A stretch of DNA of 63,359 bases, taken from contig JAIDQQ010000034.1 of NCBI GenBank assembly GCA_029062165.1, positions 1 through 63,359 of the forward strand. The letters run 5' to 3'. Of the stretch, positions 26,903 to 34,755 are shown one piece after another. Source of the stretch: Ruminococcus sp. (GTDB lineage: Bacteria; Bacillota; Clostridia; Oscillospirales; Ruminococcaceae). The notes beneath the pieces are model-generated. The model was not told the DNA's origin. It made no database searches and saw only the letters and a program-made list of their open reading frames with translations. The position numbers and the translations under genes were made by a program. Position 1 is the stretch's first letter, and every line of letters starts with the position of its first letter.

Positions 26903-27028
26903 TACCATTTAAGATTAAGTTTTTATATCTGCTGTTTTTGAGGTATAGGCTGACTGACACTCTCCGGAGTGATTAGTATAGATACATGGTTTGTTCCGTG
27001 TAACCTCTGAATAAGGGAGGGAAAACAA
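26903..27028 (+). promoter_or_regulatory. Structured rpsU 5' leader (candidate cis-regulatory RNA)
   Basis: The leader of about 125 nt contains two hairpins, CACTC/GAGTG (26958-26962 with 26967-26971) and ACATGG/CCGTGT (26984-26989 with 26996-27001). A CCTC at 27004-27007 can pair with GAGG at 27017-27020 inside the SD, which could hide the ribosome-binding site. No known riboswitch is recognised. Confidence 0.45.
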
Positions 27029-27202
27029 GTGGCAGAAGTTCGTGTTGGTAAAAACGAGTCTTTAGACACAGCTCTTAAGAGATTTAAGAGGTCTTGTGCC
27101 AAGGACGGCGTTATAGCTGAAGTTCGCAAGAGAGAACACTACGAAAAGCCTTCAGTAAAACGCAAGAAGAAGTCTGAGGCAGCTCGTAAGCGTAAGTATT
27201 AA
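27029..27202 (+). CDS. rpsU: 30S ribosomal protein S21
   Basis: A 57-aa, strongly basic protein read from a GTG start with SD GGGAGGG. It has the S21 pattern [32 protein letters not shown] and a basic C-terminus ending RKRKY. S21 sits on the 30S platform and aids mRNA binding. The gene has its own promoter, a leader of about 125 nt and a terminator. Confidence 0.96.
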   Translation: MAEVRVGKNESLDTALKRFKRSCAKDGVIAEVRKREHYEKPSVKRKKKSEAARKRKY

Positions 27203-27228
27203 TACTGCAACAGCTAATTAAAGTCGAT

Positions 27229-27266
27229 AAAAGCGGGCTGGTTTTCAGACAGTTCCGCTTTTTTCT
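27229..27266 (+). terminator. Terminator of rpsU
   Basis: An 8-bp stem (AAAAGCGG 27229-27236 with CCGCTTTT 27255-27262) with T residues following. Confidence 0.8.
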
Positions 27267-27291
27267 TATGTGAATTTAAAGGAGGTTACGA

Positions 27292-27777
27292 ATGCTTTTC
27301 AGGGCAACGGAATATTTCAGGAAAATTACCGATATATCGCCGGATTTCCTCATTGAAAATGATGTAAAAGGTATAATCCTTGACATTGACAATACACTTA
27401 CAACGCATGATAATCCCATACCGGCGGAGGGTGTCACTGAATGGTTGGAGCAGGTCAGAAAAAAGAAAATCCGGCTTGTTATAGTCTCGAATAACCACCC
27501 CCCGAGAGTTATGCCTTTTGCAGAAAGTCTCGGTATAAAGTGTATCTGTGAGGGCAAAAAACCGCTCCCGACTGGCTTTAAACAGGCTCTTGAATGGCTC
27601 GGAATACCGAAAAAAAACGTCGTCGCAATCGGTGACCAGATTTTTACAGATGTTCTCGGTGCTAATCTGTCAGGTATCAGAATACTTTACACCGCCCCGA
27701 TTGAACTTGAAAAAACTACATTCTTCAAAATAAAACGTACCCTCGAAAAACCGTTTCTTCCGAAAAAATTTCACTGA
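27292..27777 (+). CDS. yqeG: YqeG family HAD-type phosphatase
   Basis: HAD superfamily subfamily IIIA phosphatase of 161 aa. HAD motif I is DIDNTLTTHD at about residue 31, motif II IVSNN at about 63, and the acidic motif GDQIFTDVLGAN is at about 116. Family members are thought to act on small phosphorylated metabolites; the phosphatidylglycerophosphate phosphatase homologues are related. SD AAAGGAGG precedes the ATG. Confidence 0.88.
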   Translation: MLFRATEYFRKITDISPDFLIENDVKGIILDIDNTLTTHDNPIPAEGVTEWLEQVRKKKIRLVIVSNNHPPRVMPFAESLGIKCICEGKKPLPTGFKQALEWLGIPKKNVVAIGDQIFTDVLGANLSGIRILYTAPIELEKTTFFKIKRTLEKPFLPKKFH

Positions 27778-27783
27778 TTTTCC

Positions 27784-27812
27784 TTGACAAATTTAGTTAT
27801 TTGTGCTAAAAT
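27784..27812 (+). promoter_or_regulatory. SigA promoter of aroQ-peptidase
   Basis: TTGACA (27784-27789), a 17-bp spacer and TAAAAT (27807-27812), 32 bp upstream of the aroQ start. Confidence 0.8.
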
Positions 27813-27843
27813 ACAGATATGATTAATAAAAGGAGTAATTCAA

Positions 27844-28275
27844 TTGATTAAAAAAATTCTTGTAATACACGGTCCAAACCTTAATCTTCTGGGCGAACGT
27901 GAACCGGACGTTTACGGCGATAACAATATTGATACCCTCAACGCCGAAATTATTTCACGTTCCGGAAAAATGGGTCTTGAATGCGAAGTTTTCCAGTCGA
28001 ATCACGAGGGGGCTATTATTGACAAACTCCACGAGGCACGGAAATTTTACGACGGTGTCATAATAAATGCCGGTGCTTATACGCATTACAGCTATGCCAT
28101 TCGTGATGCTATTTCAGCGATAAAAATTCCATGTATAGAGGTTCATATAAGTAACGTTGATGCCCGTGATGCTTTCCGTGCAAATTCGGTAATCGCTCCG
28201 GTATGCAAGGGCAGTATAAGCGGTTTCGGATTCGGTAGTTATTACCTTGCCATACAGGCACTTGCGGAGATGTAA
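27844..28275 (+). CDS. aroQ: 3-dehydroquinate dehydratase, type II
   Basis: Third step of the shikimate pathway (3-dehydroquinate to 3-dehydroshikimate). The signature GPNLNLLGEREPDVYG holds the catalytic Tyr loop, followed by INAGAYTHYSYAIRDA and EVHISNVDARDAFR with the active-site His. Length is 143 aa, a small dodecamer-forming type. The start is TTG with SD AGGAG. It is followed at once by a proline-peptidase gene, a frequent Firmicutes pair. Confidence 0.96.
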   Translation: MIKKILVIHGPNLNLLGEREPDVYGDNNIDTLNAEIISRSGKMGLECEVFQSNHEGAIIDKLHEARKFYDGVIINAGAYTHYSYAIRDAISAIKIPCIEVHISNVDARDAFRANSVIAPVCKGSISGFGFGSYYLAIQALAEM

Positions 28276-28276
28276 A

Positions 28277-29338
28277 ATGGAAAGATTCAGAAAAATTTTC
28301 GACTATATAAAAACCGATTGTGCCTTGATAACTTCCGACGTAAACAGGCGTTACTTTACCGGCATGAAGTCATCTGCCGGAATAGTTGTGGCGTTTCCGG
28401 AAAAACTCTATCTTCTTATTGATTTCCGGTATATCGAAAAAGCACGGAATACTGTTAAAAATGCGGAAGTAATCGAACTAACGACATTCAGGACACAGTT
28501 TCCGGAACTTCTGAAAAAACACGGTGCGAAAACTGTTTCTATAGAATCTGAAACAATGACGGTCAGCACTTTAAACAGTTACAGACATTGCTTTAAAGAA
28601 GTAACTATTGACGATTCCGACAGCCTTAGTAACGCTATAAATAATATGCGTATGATTAAGGACGAATCAGAAATTGAAAATATCCGGAAAGCTCAGGAAA
28701 TAGCAGAAAAATCACTTTCTGAACTGTTGCATTTCATAAAGACCGGTAGAACTGAACGTGAAATAGCTAACGAACTCAACCGGCTTATGTTCGCAAACGG
28801 CGCAGAAGATTTGTCATTTGAAACTATCGTACTTTCGGGAAAAAATACGTCTATGCCACATGGTGTGCCTTCCGATAAGCCGGTACAGAACGGCGAATTT
28901 ATTTTAATGGACTTCGGTGCGGTATGGAACGGCTATCACAGCGACATGACACGTACAATATGTCTCGGTGAACCCGACGAGGAAATGAAAAAAGTCTATA
29001 ATATAGTACTTTCGGCACAGCTTGCCGGACTTGAAAACGCAAGAGCAGGCATTACCGGTAGTGAACTCGATAAAATTTCACGTGACATTATAGAAAAAGC
29101 AGGTTACGGCGAAAATTTCGGTCATTCACTCGGACACGGTGTAGGACTTGAAATCCACGAAAAGCCTAACGCCTCTCCGAATTATAAAAGCGTTCTCGGA
29201 AAAAACAGCGTCGTGACTATCGAACCAGGAATTTATATCGCCGGAAAATTCGGTGTACGTATAGAAGATTTTGTCGTTTTGACTGAAAATGGTTGTAATA
29301 ATCTGACCAATTTTGATAAAAATATAATATCTTTATAA
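28277..29338 (+). CDS. M24 family Xaa-Pro peptidase
   Basis: Metallopeptidase of the aminopeptidase P / Xaa-Pro dipeptidase family (353 aa). An N-terminal creatinase-like domain (1-125) precedes the pita-bread catalytic domain. Metal ligands are visible in MDFGAVWNGYHSDMTRT (two Asp), GHSLGHGVGLEIHE (His), TIEPGIY (Glu) and VRIEDFVV (Glu). A longer frame starts inside aroQ, but the ATG at 28277 has SD GGAG at 28266-28269. Substrate choice between aminopeptidase P and dipeptidase cannot be set from sequence. Confidence 0.9.
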   Translation: MERFRKIFDYIKTDCALITSDVNRRYFTGMKSSAGIVVAFPEKLYLLIDFRYIEKARNTVKNAEVIELTTFRTQFPELLKKHGAKTVSIESETMTVSTLNSYRHCFKEVTIDDSDSLSNAINNMRMIKDESEIENIRKAQEIAEKSLSELLHFIKTGRTEREIANELNRLMFANGAEDLSFETIVLSGKNTSMPHGVPSDKPVQNGEFILMDFGAVWNGYHSDMTRTICLGEPDEEMKKVYNIVLSAQLAGLENARAGITGSELDKISRDIIEKAGYGENFGHSLGHGVGLEIHEKPNASPNYKSVLGKNSVVTIEPGIYIAGKFGVRIEDFVVLTENGCNNLTNFDKNIISL

Positions 29339-29355
29339 TATTTTGCTTTCAGGTA

Positions 29356-29384
29356 TTGCAAAATGTTTCAAGATGTGATAAAAT
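29356..29384 (+). promoter_or_regulatory. SigA promoter of efp
   Basis: TTGCAA (29356-29361), a 17-bp spacer and TAAAAT (29379-29384), 37 bp upstream of the efp ATG. Confidence 0.7.
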
Positions 29385-29420
29385 AATACATATAATTTTA
29401 AAACACGGAGGTTATAAAAA

Positions 29421-29978
29421 ATGATTTCAGCAGGAGATTTCAGAAATGGCGTTACCTTTGAACTCGATGGACAGGTTGTTCAGGTTATCGAGTTCCAGCA
29501 CGTTAAACCGGGCAAAGGTGCGGCATTCGTAAGAACAAAGTACAAGAACGTCATCACGGGTTCAGTGGTTGAAACTTCTTTCAACCCTACTGCAAAATTC
29601 CCGACGGCTTTCGTTGAAAGAAAGGATATGCAGTACAGCTACACCGACGGCGAACTTTACTACTTCATGGATATGGAGACTTATGAACAGATTCCGATTA
29701 GTGAGGACAAACTCGGCGACGCTTTCCGTTTTGTCAAGGAAGAAATGATTTGTAAGGTACTTTCTTACAAAGGTTCAGTTTTCGGTATCGAACCGCCTAA
29801 CTTCGTTGAACTCGTCGTTACTCAAACTGACCCTGGCTTCAAGGGCGATACCGCTACAAACGCTACTAAACCGGCTACAGTAGAAACAGGTGCGGAAGTC
29901 AAAGTACCACTCTTTATCAACGAGGGCGAAAAAATCCAGATTGATACAAGAACAGGCGAATATATGTCAAGAGCATAA
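29421..29978 (+). CDS. efp: Elongation factor P
   Basis: Relieves ribosome stalling at polyproline sequences. It has 185 aa in three beta-barrel domains. The KOW-like domain carries the tip loop KPGKGAAFV with the modifiable Lys, and the C-terminal signature [19 protein letters not shown] is present. SD ACGGAGG. It is followed after 24 bp by an acidic zinc-ribbon protein, a Clostridia arrangement. Confidence 0.96.
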   Translation: MISAGDFRNGVTFELDGQVVQVIEFQHVKPGKGAAFVRTKYKNVITGSVVETSFNPTAKFPTAFVERKDMQYSYTDGELYYFMDMETYEQIPISEDKLGDAFRFVKEEMICKVLSYKGSVFGIEPPNFVELVVTQTDPGFKGDTATNATKPATVETGAEVKVPLFINEGEKIQIDTRTGEYMSRA

Positions 29979-30002
29979 GCCTGTCTCACAAGGAGGCTAT
30001 TT

Positions 30003-30485
30003 ATGAAGCTTACTGAAAAAATGTCCTATTTAAAGGGACTTATGGACGGTCTTGAAATTGACAAGTCCACAAAAGAGGGCAGAATAATTGCTCAGATGTC
30101 CGAATTAATGGAAGATATTGTCCTGTATGTCGACGACTTACAGGCACAGGTTGACGAACTCACGGAACTCTGTGAAATTCTCGACGAAGACCTCGGCGAA
30201 ATTGAAGAAGAAATCTACGGTGACGAGGATTTCAACTGCGGTAACTGCGACTGTTTCGACGACGATGACGAAGACGAAGATTACGATTTTGACAGCGATG
30301 ACGACGAACTCTATGAAGTAACCTGTCCCACTTGCGGAGATACTATTCTCATTGACGAGGGCATGATTGAAGAGGGTAGTATAAACTGTCCTAACTGCGA
30401 CGAAATTCTTGAATTTGACTACGAAAATCTTACTATTGAGGACTTCGAGAAGGCAGAAACTGATGATATATCAGATGACGAATAA
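30003..30485 (+). CDS. Acidic zinc-ribbon protein, CD1247-type N-terminal domain
   Basis: A 160-aa protein with a conserved N-terminal helical part (MKLTEKMSYLKGLMDGL..., about 1-75) like the CD1247 family of Clostridia. A very acidic Asp/Glu stretch (about 70-100) follows, then a zinc ribbon with CPTCG and CPNCD (about 104-128). An additional CGNCDC lies just before the acidic stretch. It probably binds zinc and a basic partner, perhaps ribosome or RNA polymerase related, but no function is established. It is next to efp and has a terminator behind it. Confidence 0.75.
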   Translation: MKLTEKMSYLKGLMDGLEIDKSTKEGRIIAQMSELMEDIVLYVDDLQAQVDELTELCEILDEDLGEIEEEIYGDEDFNCGNCDCFDDDDEDEDYDFDSDDDELYEVTCPTCGDTILIDEGMIEEGSINCPNCDEILEFDYENLTIEDFEKAETDDISDDE

Positions 30486-30493
30486 TTTAAAAA

Positions 30494-30520
30494 GGCTGTG
30501 CAGAAATGCACAGTCTTTTC
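30494..30520. terminator. Bidirectional terminator between convergent genes
   Basis: A 9-bp stem (30494-30502 with 30507-30515) closed by a GAAA tetraloop, with A-rich and T-rich flanks on the two sides. It serves the zinc-ribbon gene (plus) and the ANTAR gene (minus). Confidence 0.8.
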
Positions 30521-31070
30521 ATTTTTTGTAGGTATCAAGTATTTTTTCGGCTGTTTCCCGACGTGTCCGGCGATTGTTCATAGCCTGTTTTTCAATGTAA
30601 CGGTGTGCCTGTGGTTCGGTGAAATCAAGATATTCCATAAGCGTACATTTTGCACGGTTGATAAGTCGCATTTCTTCTATTTTTGTCAGAATATCGGCAC
30701 TTTCCGGTTTTATACCGGCTGTTTCCGGAAACCTTTCAACAGCGTTCCGGAAGTCTTCACGGCTGAAAGGTCTCGTCAGAATTACGACGTTCTCCGGAAG
30801 ATTATGCGATATATTTTCAGAAATATCATTCCGGCATATAAGAATCACTCCGGCAGAAAAAACAGATGTTATTTCCGCTAAATCCTGACCGAACTCGTCA
30901 GAAAGCGGAGTATCTATAATGACCAGTTCCGGCTTAGTATCGCCGGAAATAAGCCGTCGTGCCTCGTTGCCTGAACTCGCCGTAACGATAAGTCCGGAAG
31001 TGCTGTCCTTAAGAAACTGTTCTATCAAAGCGATATTTTCATAATTAGATGAGATAATTAAATTAGTCAT
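30519..31070 (-). CDS. ANTAR-domain response-regulator-like protein
   Basis: A 183-aa protein with an N-terminal receiver-like domain (1-115) and a C-terminal ANTAR domain (about 125-180: LINRAKCTLMEYLDFTEPQAHRYIEKQA). ANTAR domains bind paired hairpins in nascent RNA and cause antitermination. The receiver keeps the phosphoacceptor Asp53, but the usual acidic pair reads SSN and the conserved Lys is Arg (LTRPF). Classic phosphorylation is therefore doubtful. It lies 12 bp downstream of a glutamine-synthetase-like gene; glnA next to an ANTAR gene (NitR type) is known in clostridia. RNA targets are not in this operon's short leader. Confidence 0.88.
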   Translation of the reverse strand: MTNLIISSNYENIALIEQFLKDSTSGLIVTASSGNEARRLISGDTKPELVIIDTPLSDEFGQDLAEITSVFSAGVILICRNDISENISHNLPENVVILTRPFSREDFRNAVERFPETAGIKPESADILTKIEEMRLINRAKCTLMEYLDFTEPQAHRYIEKQAMNNRRTRRETAEKILDTYKK

Positions 31071-31082
31071 AAAAACACCTTG

Positions 31083-32372
31083 TTAAATGAATTTAAAATA
31101 ACGACGTTCTTCAAAATCGTCCTTATTGTGTGCCAAATTGTACTCCTGAATCTGCATTGTGAAATTACTGAAAATATTTTCGAGTATCTCACCGGAAAGA
31201 TTATTCTTTACAAAATCACTTTCACGGGCTATTGAAACAGCTTCGTCGAGAGACGACGGCAACGGTTGGAAATCAAGCGGATTTTCGGGGTGTTTGATAG
31301 TCTTTTCAAGAAGTGAACAGTCACCGGTTTTAATGCCTTCCATACCGGCAACAAGAATCAATTTAAAAGCGATATACGGATTACAACAGGCATCGGCGGA
31401 ACGTATTTCAATGCGTGGTGTGGTACTTCTCGGAATCCTTATCAGCTGTGAACAGTTATCGAATGACCAGTTGACATATTTAGGTGCATAGCCGATACCG
31501 AAACGCTTATATGAATTTGTTATCGGATTCAGAAAGGCAGTTATTTCACGTATACGGCGGAGAACTCCGGAAATGAAACATTTTCCGGTATGCGACATTG
31601 TTTCAGGGTCATTACTGAAAATATTTTCGCCGTTTTTCTTCAGACTTAGGGAAATACTCAAAGCACTGCCGTGTTCATTCGGGAGAGGTTTAGGCATGAA
31701 CGATGCAAAAAGTCCGTTCTGATTGGCAATTGATTTTACAACGGTCTTGTAATGTAACATATTGTCACCGGCGGTAACAGGTTCATTTTCACGGAACTCA
31801 ATTTCATTCTGACCGCCACCGTGTTTATGACACGAGGTTATAGGATTTATGCCCATTTCTTCGAGTGAAAGACATATTTCACGACGGACATTTTCGCACT
31901 TGTCGAGTGGTGCGACGTCTAAATAACTGCCGTGGTCATGCGGATTTTTGGTAGGTTCACCCTTGTCGTTGAGGTCAAAGAGATAAAATTCGCATTTAGT
32001 ACCCATTTCACAGGAATAGCCATCAAGACGGATTGAATTTATATAATTGATTAGTTCGCTACGGATATCGCCGGAATACTGCGAACCGTCGGGATTTTTA
32101 AGAGAACAGAAAAAACGGATTACACGTCCTGATTTAGGTCTCCACGGAAGCACCGACAATGTAGAAATATCGGGAAATAAAAGCAAATCCGAACAGTTTC
32201 CGCTGAAAGAAGAAGCGTCAAAAGGTATGCCGTCGGAAAATGCACGTGAAAGTTCGTCGGGCATGATTGCGATATTTTTCAGATTTCCCGATATATCTGA
32301 AAAAGTAAGGCGTATGAATTTGACGTCATTTTCCTCGACGAATTTTAAAATTTCTTTAGGTGGGGTATTCAT
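31083..32372 (-). CDS. Glutamine synthetase-like protein with degenerate active site
   Basis: Full-length relative of type I glutamine synthetase (429 aa). Shared landmarks are FMPKP, NPITNSYKR and RIEIRSADACCNPY. Hand alignment to Salmonella GlnA shows several essential residues replaced: metal ligand E129 is Lys126, E212 is Lys183, H269 is Ser239, the glutamate-binding N264 is His234, and the flap base E327 is missing (GYAP instead of GYEAP). E131, E220, E357, R321 and R359 remain. It is probably not a glutamine-forming enzyme; a sensor or regulator acting with the ANTAR protein is an inference. SD CGGAGG, own promoter. Confidence 0.85.
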   Translation of the reverse strand: MNTPPKEILKFVEENDVKFIRLTFSDISGNLKNIAIMPDELSRAFSDGIPFDASSFSGNCSDLLLFPDISTLSVLPWRPKSGRVIRFFCSLKNPDGSQYSGDIRSELINYINSIRLDGYSCEMGTKCEFYLFDLNDKGEPTKNPHDHGSYLDVAPLDKCENVRREICLSLEEMGINPITSCHKHGGGQNEIEFRENEPVTAGDNMLHYKTVVKSIANQNGLFASFMPKPLPNEHGSALSISLSLKKNGENIFSNDPETMSHTGKCFISGVLRRIREITAFLNPITNSYKRFGIGYAPKYVNWSFDNCSQLIRIPRSTTPRIEIRSADACCNPYIAFKLILVAGMEGIKTGDCSLLEKTIKHPENPLDFQPLPSSLDEAVSIARESDFVKNNLSGEILENIFSNFTMQIQEYNLAHNKDDFEERRYFKFI

Positions 32373-32407
32373 TTTAAGACCTCCGGAAAAAAATAATTTA
32401 TCAATTA

Positions 32408-32436
32408 ATTATACTATATTTTCGGCGTAATGTAAA
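32408..32436 (-). promoter_or_regulatory. SigA promoter of GS-like/ANTAR operon
   Basis: On the minus strand TTTACA (32436-32431), a 17-bp spacer and TATAAT (32413-32408). The leader is only about 30 nt, too short to hold an ANTAR target pair. Confidence 0.8.
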
Positions 32437-32486
32437 TAGTCCGGCGGAATTTTTTCTGAACTGCAATTAAAAAGCAAAACTGGTTA

Positions 32487-32515
32487 TTGACATATTTTCC
32501 GGAATAATCTATAAT
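32487..32515 (+). promoter_or_regulatory. SigA promoter of pyridoxal kinase gene
   Basis: Perfect TTGACA (32487-32492), a 17-bp spacer and TATAAT (32510-32515). It is divergent from the GS-like promoter. Confidence 0.85.
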
Positions 32516-32545
32516 AAAATCACTACAGAAAAAGGAGAGATTACC

Positions 32546-33379
32546 ATGAAAAGAACTGTCACTATACAGGATATTTCCTGTTTCGGAAAGTGTTCGCTGA
32601 CTGTTGCATTGCCGGTTATTTCGGCTATGGGAATTGAAACGGCTGTTATTCCTACTGCCGTACTTTCGACGCATACAGGCGGATTCACCGGCTATACTTT
32701 CCGTGACCTGACCGGCGATATTCCGGCAATTTCAGACCACTGGAAAAATCTTGACATTAAATTTGATTCTGTCTATACCGGCTATCTGGGTTCGGTGGAA
32801 CAGATAGAAATTGTTTCCGGATTTTTCGACAACTTCCGGACGGAAAATAATTTCATAGTCGTTGACCCTGTTTTAGGCGACAACGGCAGATTCTATACCG
32901 GCTTCAATGAGGATTTCGCCGGAAAAATGGCTGAATTGTGTTCAAAAGCTGATTACATCATACCTAACATGACAGAAGCGTGTTTTATGCTGAAAATCCC
33001 GTACACCGAAAGTTATGACCGTGCATACATTGAGGACATTTTAAGAAAACTCGCCGGATTAGGTTGTAAGATACCTGTGCTTACAGGAGTACACTTCAAC
33101 GACACGGAGCAGGGTGCAGTTGCATACGATTCCGGAAAAGATACTTTTTACTACTCTTTCGGCGAACATATAGCACGTTCAGTACACGGTACAGGCGATA
33201 TTTTCGCAAGCGTATTTACCGGAGCTGTCACGCTGGGCAAAGACTTACAGACCGCCCTTGACATATCGGTAAATTATACTGTCGAGTGCATAAAGGCTAC
33301 AATACCGCATTTTGACGAAATATGGTACGGAAGTTGTTTTGAATTATGTATCGGAAAATTAATCGACATGATAAAATAA
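32546..33379 (+). CDS. pdxY: Pyridoxal/pyridoxamine kinase
   Basis: Ribokinase-family enzyme phosphorylating vitamin B6 vitamers (277 aa). N-terminal IQDISCFGKCSLTVALPVISAMG and the STHTGGF block match the PdxY/PdxK pattern. VDPVLGDNG and the anion-hole/catalytic region RSVHGTGDIFASVFTGA with the catalytic Asp are present. The choice between pdxY and pdxK is uncertain. Monocistronic with a strong promoter and a terminator at 33385-33416. Confidence 0.88.
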   Translation: MKRTVTIQDISCFGKCSLTVALPVISAMGIETAVIPTAVLSTHTGGFTGYTFRDLTGDIPAISDHWKNLDIKFDSVYTGYLGSVEQIEIVSGFFDNFRTENNFIVVDPVLGDNGRFYTGFNEDFAGKMAELCSKADYIIPNMTEACFMLKIPYTESYDRAYIEDILRKLAGLGCKIPVLTGVHFNDTEQGAVAYDSGKDTFYYSFGEHIARSVHGTGDIFASVFTGAVTLGKDLQTALDISVNYTVECIKATIPHFDEIWYGSCFELCIGKLIDMIK

Positions 33380-33384
33380 AAAGA

Positions 33385-33416
33385 AATCTCCGGTTTTATT
33401 ACCGGAGATTATTTTT
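33385..33416. terminator. Bidirectional terminator
   Basis: A 9-bp stem (AATCTCCGG 33385-33393 with CCGGAGATT 33402-33410) with an 8-nt loop and T-rich flank, between convergent pdxY and the LCP gene. Confidence 0.8.
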
Positions 33417-34683
33417 AATGTGAAAATATTGTATCTTCCAATATATTGTAATTTGCATTGAAATCCACCTGTAGTACAGATTGTGTAGTACCGTCGTCGC
33501 ACCATACATCTTCCGGATAGAAAGTATTTTCTGCCGGAATCTGAATCTGTTCAATGTCGTAACCTATCGAAAACGGAACTTTCAGGGAAAGAAAGTACAT
33601 TCCCAGTGACGACATATTTGTATTGACTTTCGGGACAACATTTTTTACTATACGGCTTACGGAAACCGGATTTACAATTTTCGGGATAATTTTAGTTATG
33701 ACTTCTCTCTGACGGCTTGTGCGTTCAAAATCGCTGTTTCCGACGTATCGTATACGTGCGTAGGAAAGTGCCTGTTTGCCGTTAAGATGCATTATTCCGT
33801 CAATGATTTCAAGGAAATCTGCCCACTGGTCATCGCCCATAAGCTGATTTACTTCGGAAAACAGAATATTGTTTATTTCTTGAGCCTCGTCGGCGGTAAC
33901 GTCAATATCAATACCCCCGACGGCATCTATCAGACCCGCAAATGATATGAAATTCACGGTCACATAGTCGTTGATTTTTATATTGAAATTGCTTTCTATG
34001 GTATCCATAAGGAGTTCCGCACCGCCGTATGAGTAGGCGGCATTTAACTTGTCCATACCGTAACCGGCTATATTTACATAACAGTCACGCATGAAAGATG
34101 TAAGGATAATTTTATTTGACCTGCTGTTGAAAGACAGTAAAATCATTGAATCGGAACGACCTTGTTCTTCGGTGGTGCGTCCGTCCGTACCTATGACCAG
34201 TACGCTTTTAACATAACTACGTGAAATCGCACCGGCAGTCCGTGAACGTTCACCCGTTTCCTGTTTGCCGATTTTGTTTATTATCGTCAGTGAGGTACAT
34301 GAGTACATACTGAAAAGCACTAAAAATATGACAATTATTGGTGTAATAATTTTCCTGATAGTTTTTCCGAAAAAACTTTTGTGTCTGTGTTTTGGTTTGG
34401 AGCGTTGCCTTGGTTGCGACTGATAATTCTGTACCGGTCTTGGTTGAGATTGTCTCGGTGGTGACTGGTAATTCTGTACCGGTCTTGGTTGAGATTGTCT
34501 CGGTGGTGACTGGTAATTCTGTACCGGTCTCGGCTGGGATTGTCTCGGCGGAGATGTTTTTTTCTGTGATGGTTTTCTGTTCGGATTGTTTCGCCTGTAA
34601 TTCGGCGGATTTTTAGGTACAGGGATATTCATGGTATTTTGATTATCTGTATTGTTGTCATCATTCTGGAATCTACTTGACAT
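33415..34683 (-). CDS. LCP family cell-wall ligase with Pro/Gln repeats
   Basis: Second LCP protein of the window (422 aa). The cytoplasmic N-terminus is Pro/Gln/Arg-rich with tandem 15-residue repeats (SPPRQSQPRPVQNYQ, about 40-95), followed by a basic patch and one membrane helix (about 113-133). The LCP domain has VLVIGTDGRT, the RSDSMILLSF site, LTSFMRDCYV, DAVGGIDIDV and the SYARIRYVGNSDFERTSRQREV block with conserved Arg residues. Unlike the LCP at 21920 its active-site motifs look intact. Likely role: linking teichoic acid or capsule to peptidoglycan. Confidence 0.9.
   Translation of the reverse strand: MSSRFQNDDNNTDNQNTMNIPVPKNPPNYRRNNPNRKPSQKKTSPPRQSQPRPVQNYQSPPRQSQPRPVQNYQSPPRQSQPRPVQNYQSQPRQRSKPKHRHKSFFGKTIRKIITPIIVIFLVLFSMYSCTSLTIINKIGKQETGERSRTAGAISRSYVKSVLVIGTDGRTTEEQGRSDSMILLSFNSRSNKIILTSFMRDCYVNIAGYGMDKLNAAYSYGGAELLMDTIESNFNIKINDYVTVNFISFAGLIDAVGGIDIDVTADEAQEINNILFSEVNQLMGDDQWADFLEIIDGIMHLNGKQALSYARIRYVGNSDFERTSRQREVITKIIPKIVNPVSVSRIVKNVVPKVNTNMSSLGMYFLSLKVPFSIGYDIEQIQIPAENTFYPEDVWCDDGTTQSVLQVDFNANYNILEDTIFSH
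34411..34555. repeat. 45-bp coding tandem repeat (about 3 units)
   Basis: Units at 34441-34485 and 34486-34530 are identical, with partial units on both sides (34411-34440 and 34531-34555). Each unit encodes 15 residues of the LCP cytoplasmic tail, so gain or loss of units keeps the frame. Confidence 0.9.
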
Positions 34684-34709
34684 TGTTTATTCCTTTCATT
34701 GTTTTTTAA

Positions 34710-34755
34710 AACCTGCTCCGGAACGTTTCGGCACGGTGGAGCAGGTTTTTTTTCA
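34710..34755. terminator. Terminator-like hairpin between the LCP and P-type-like genes
   Basis: A 10-bp stem (AACCTGCTCC 34710-34719 with GGAGCAGGTT 34738-34747). The T-run is longest on the plus side (eight T), while the minus side has four. It most likely ends the minus-strand transcript of the large membrane protein, perhaps incompletely. Confidence 0.6.

Noticed and set aside
31083..32372. Calling the GS-like gene glnA
   Set aside because: Loss of several metal ligands and the flap Glu argues against glutamine synthetase activity, so no symbol was given.
34411..34555. Short tandem repeats considered as a CRISPR array
   Set aside because: The units are contiguous without spacers and are in frame inside the LCP gene.
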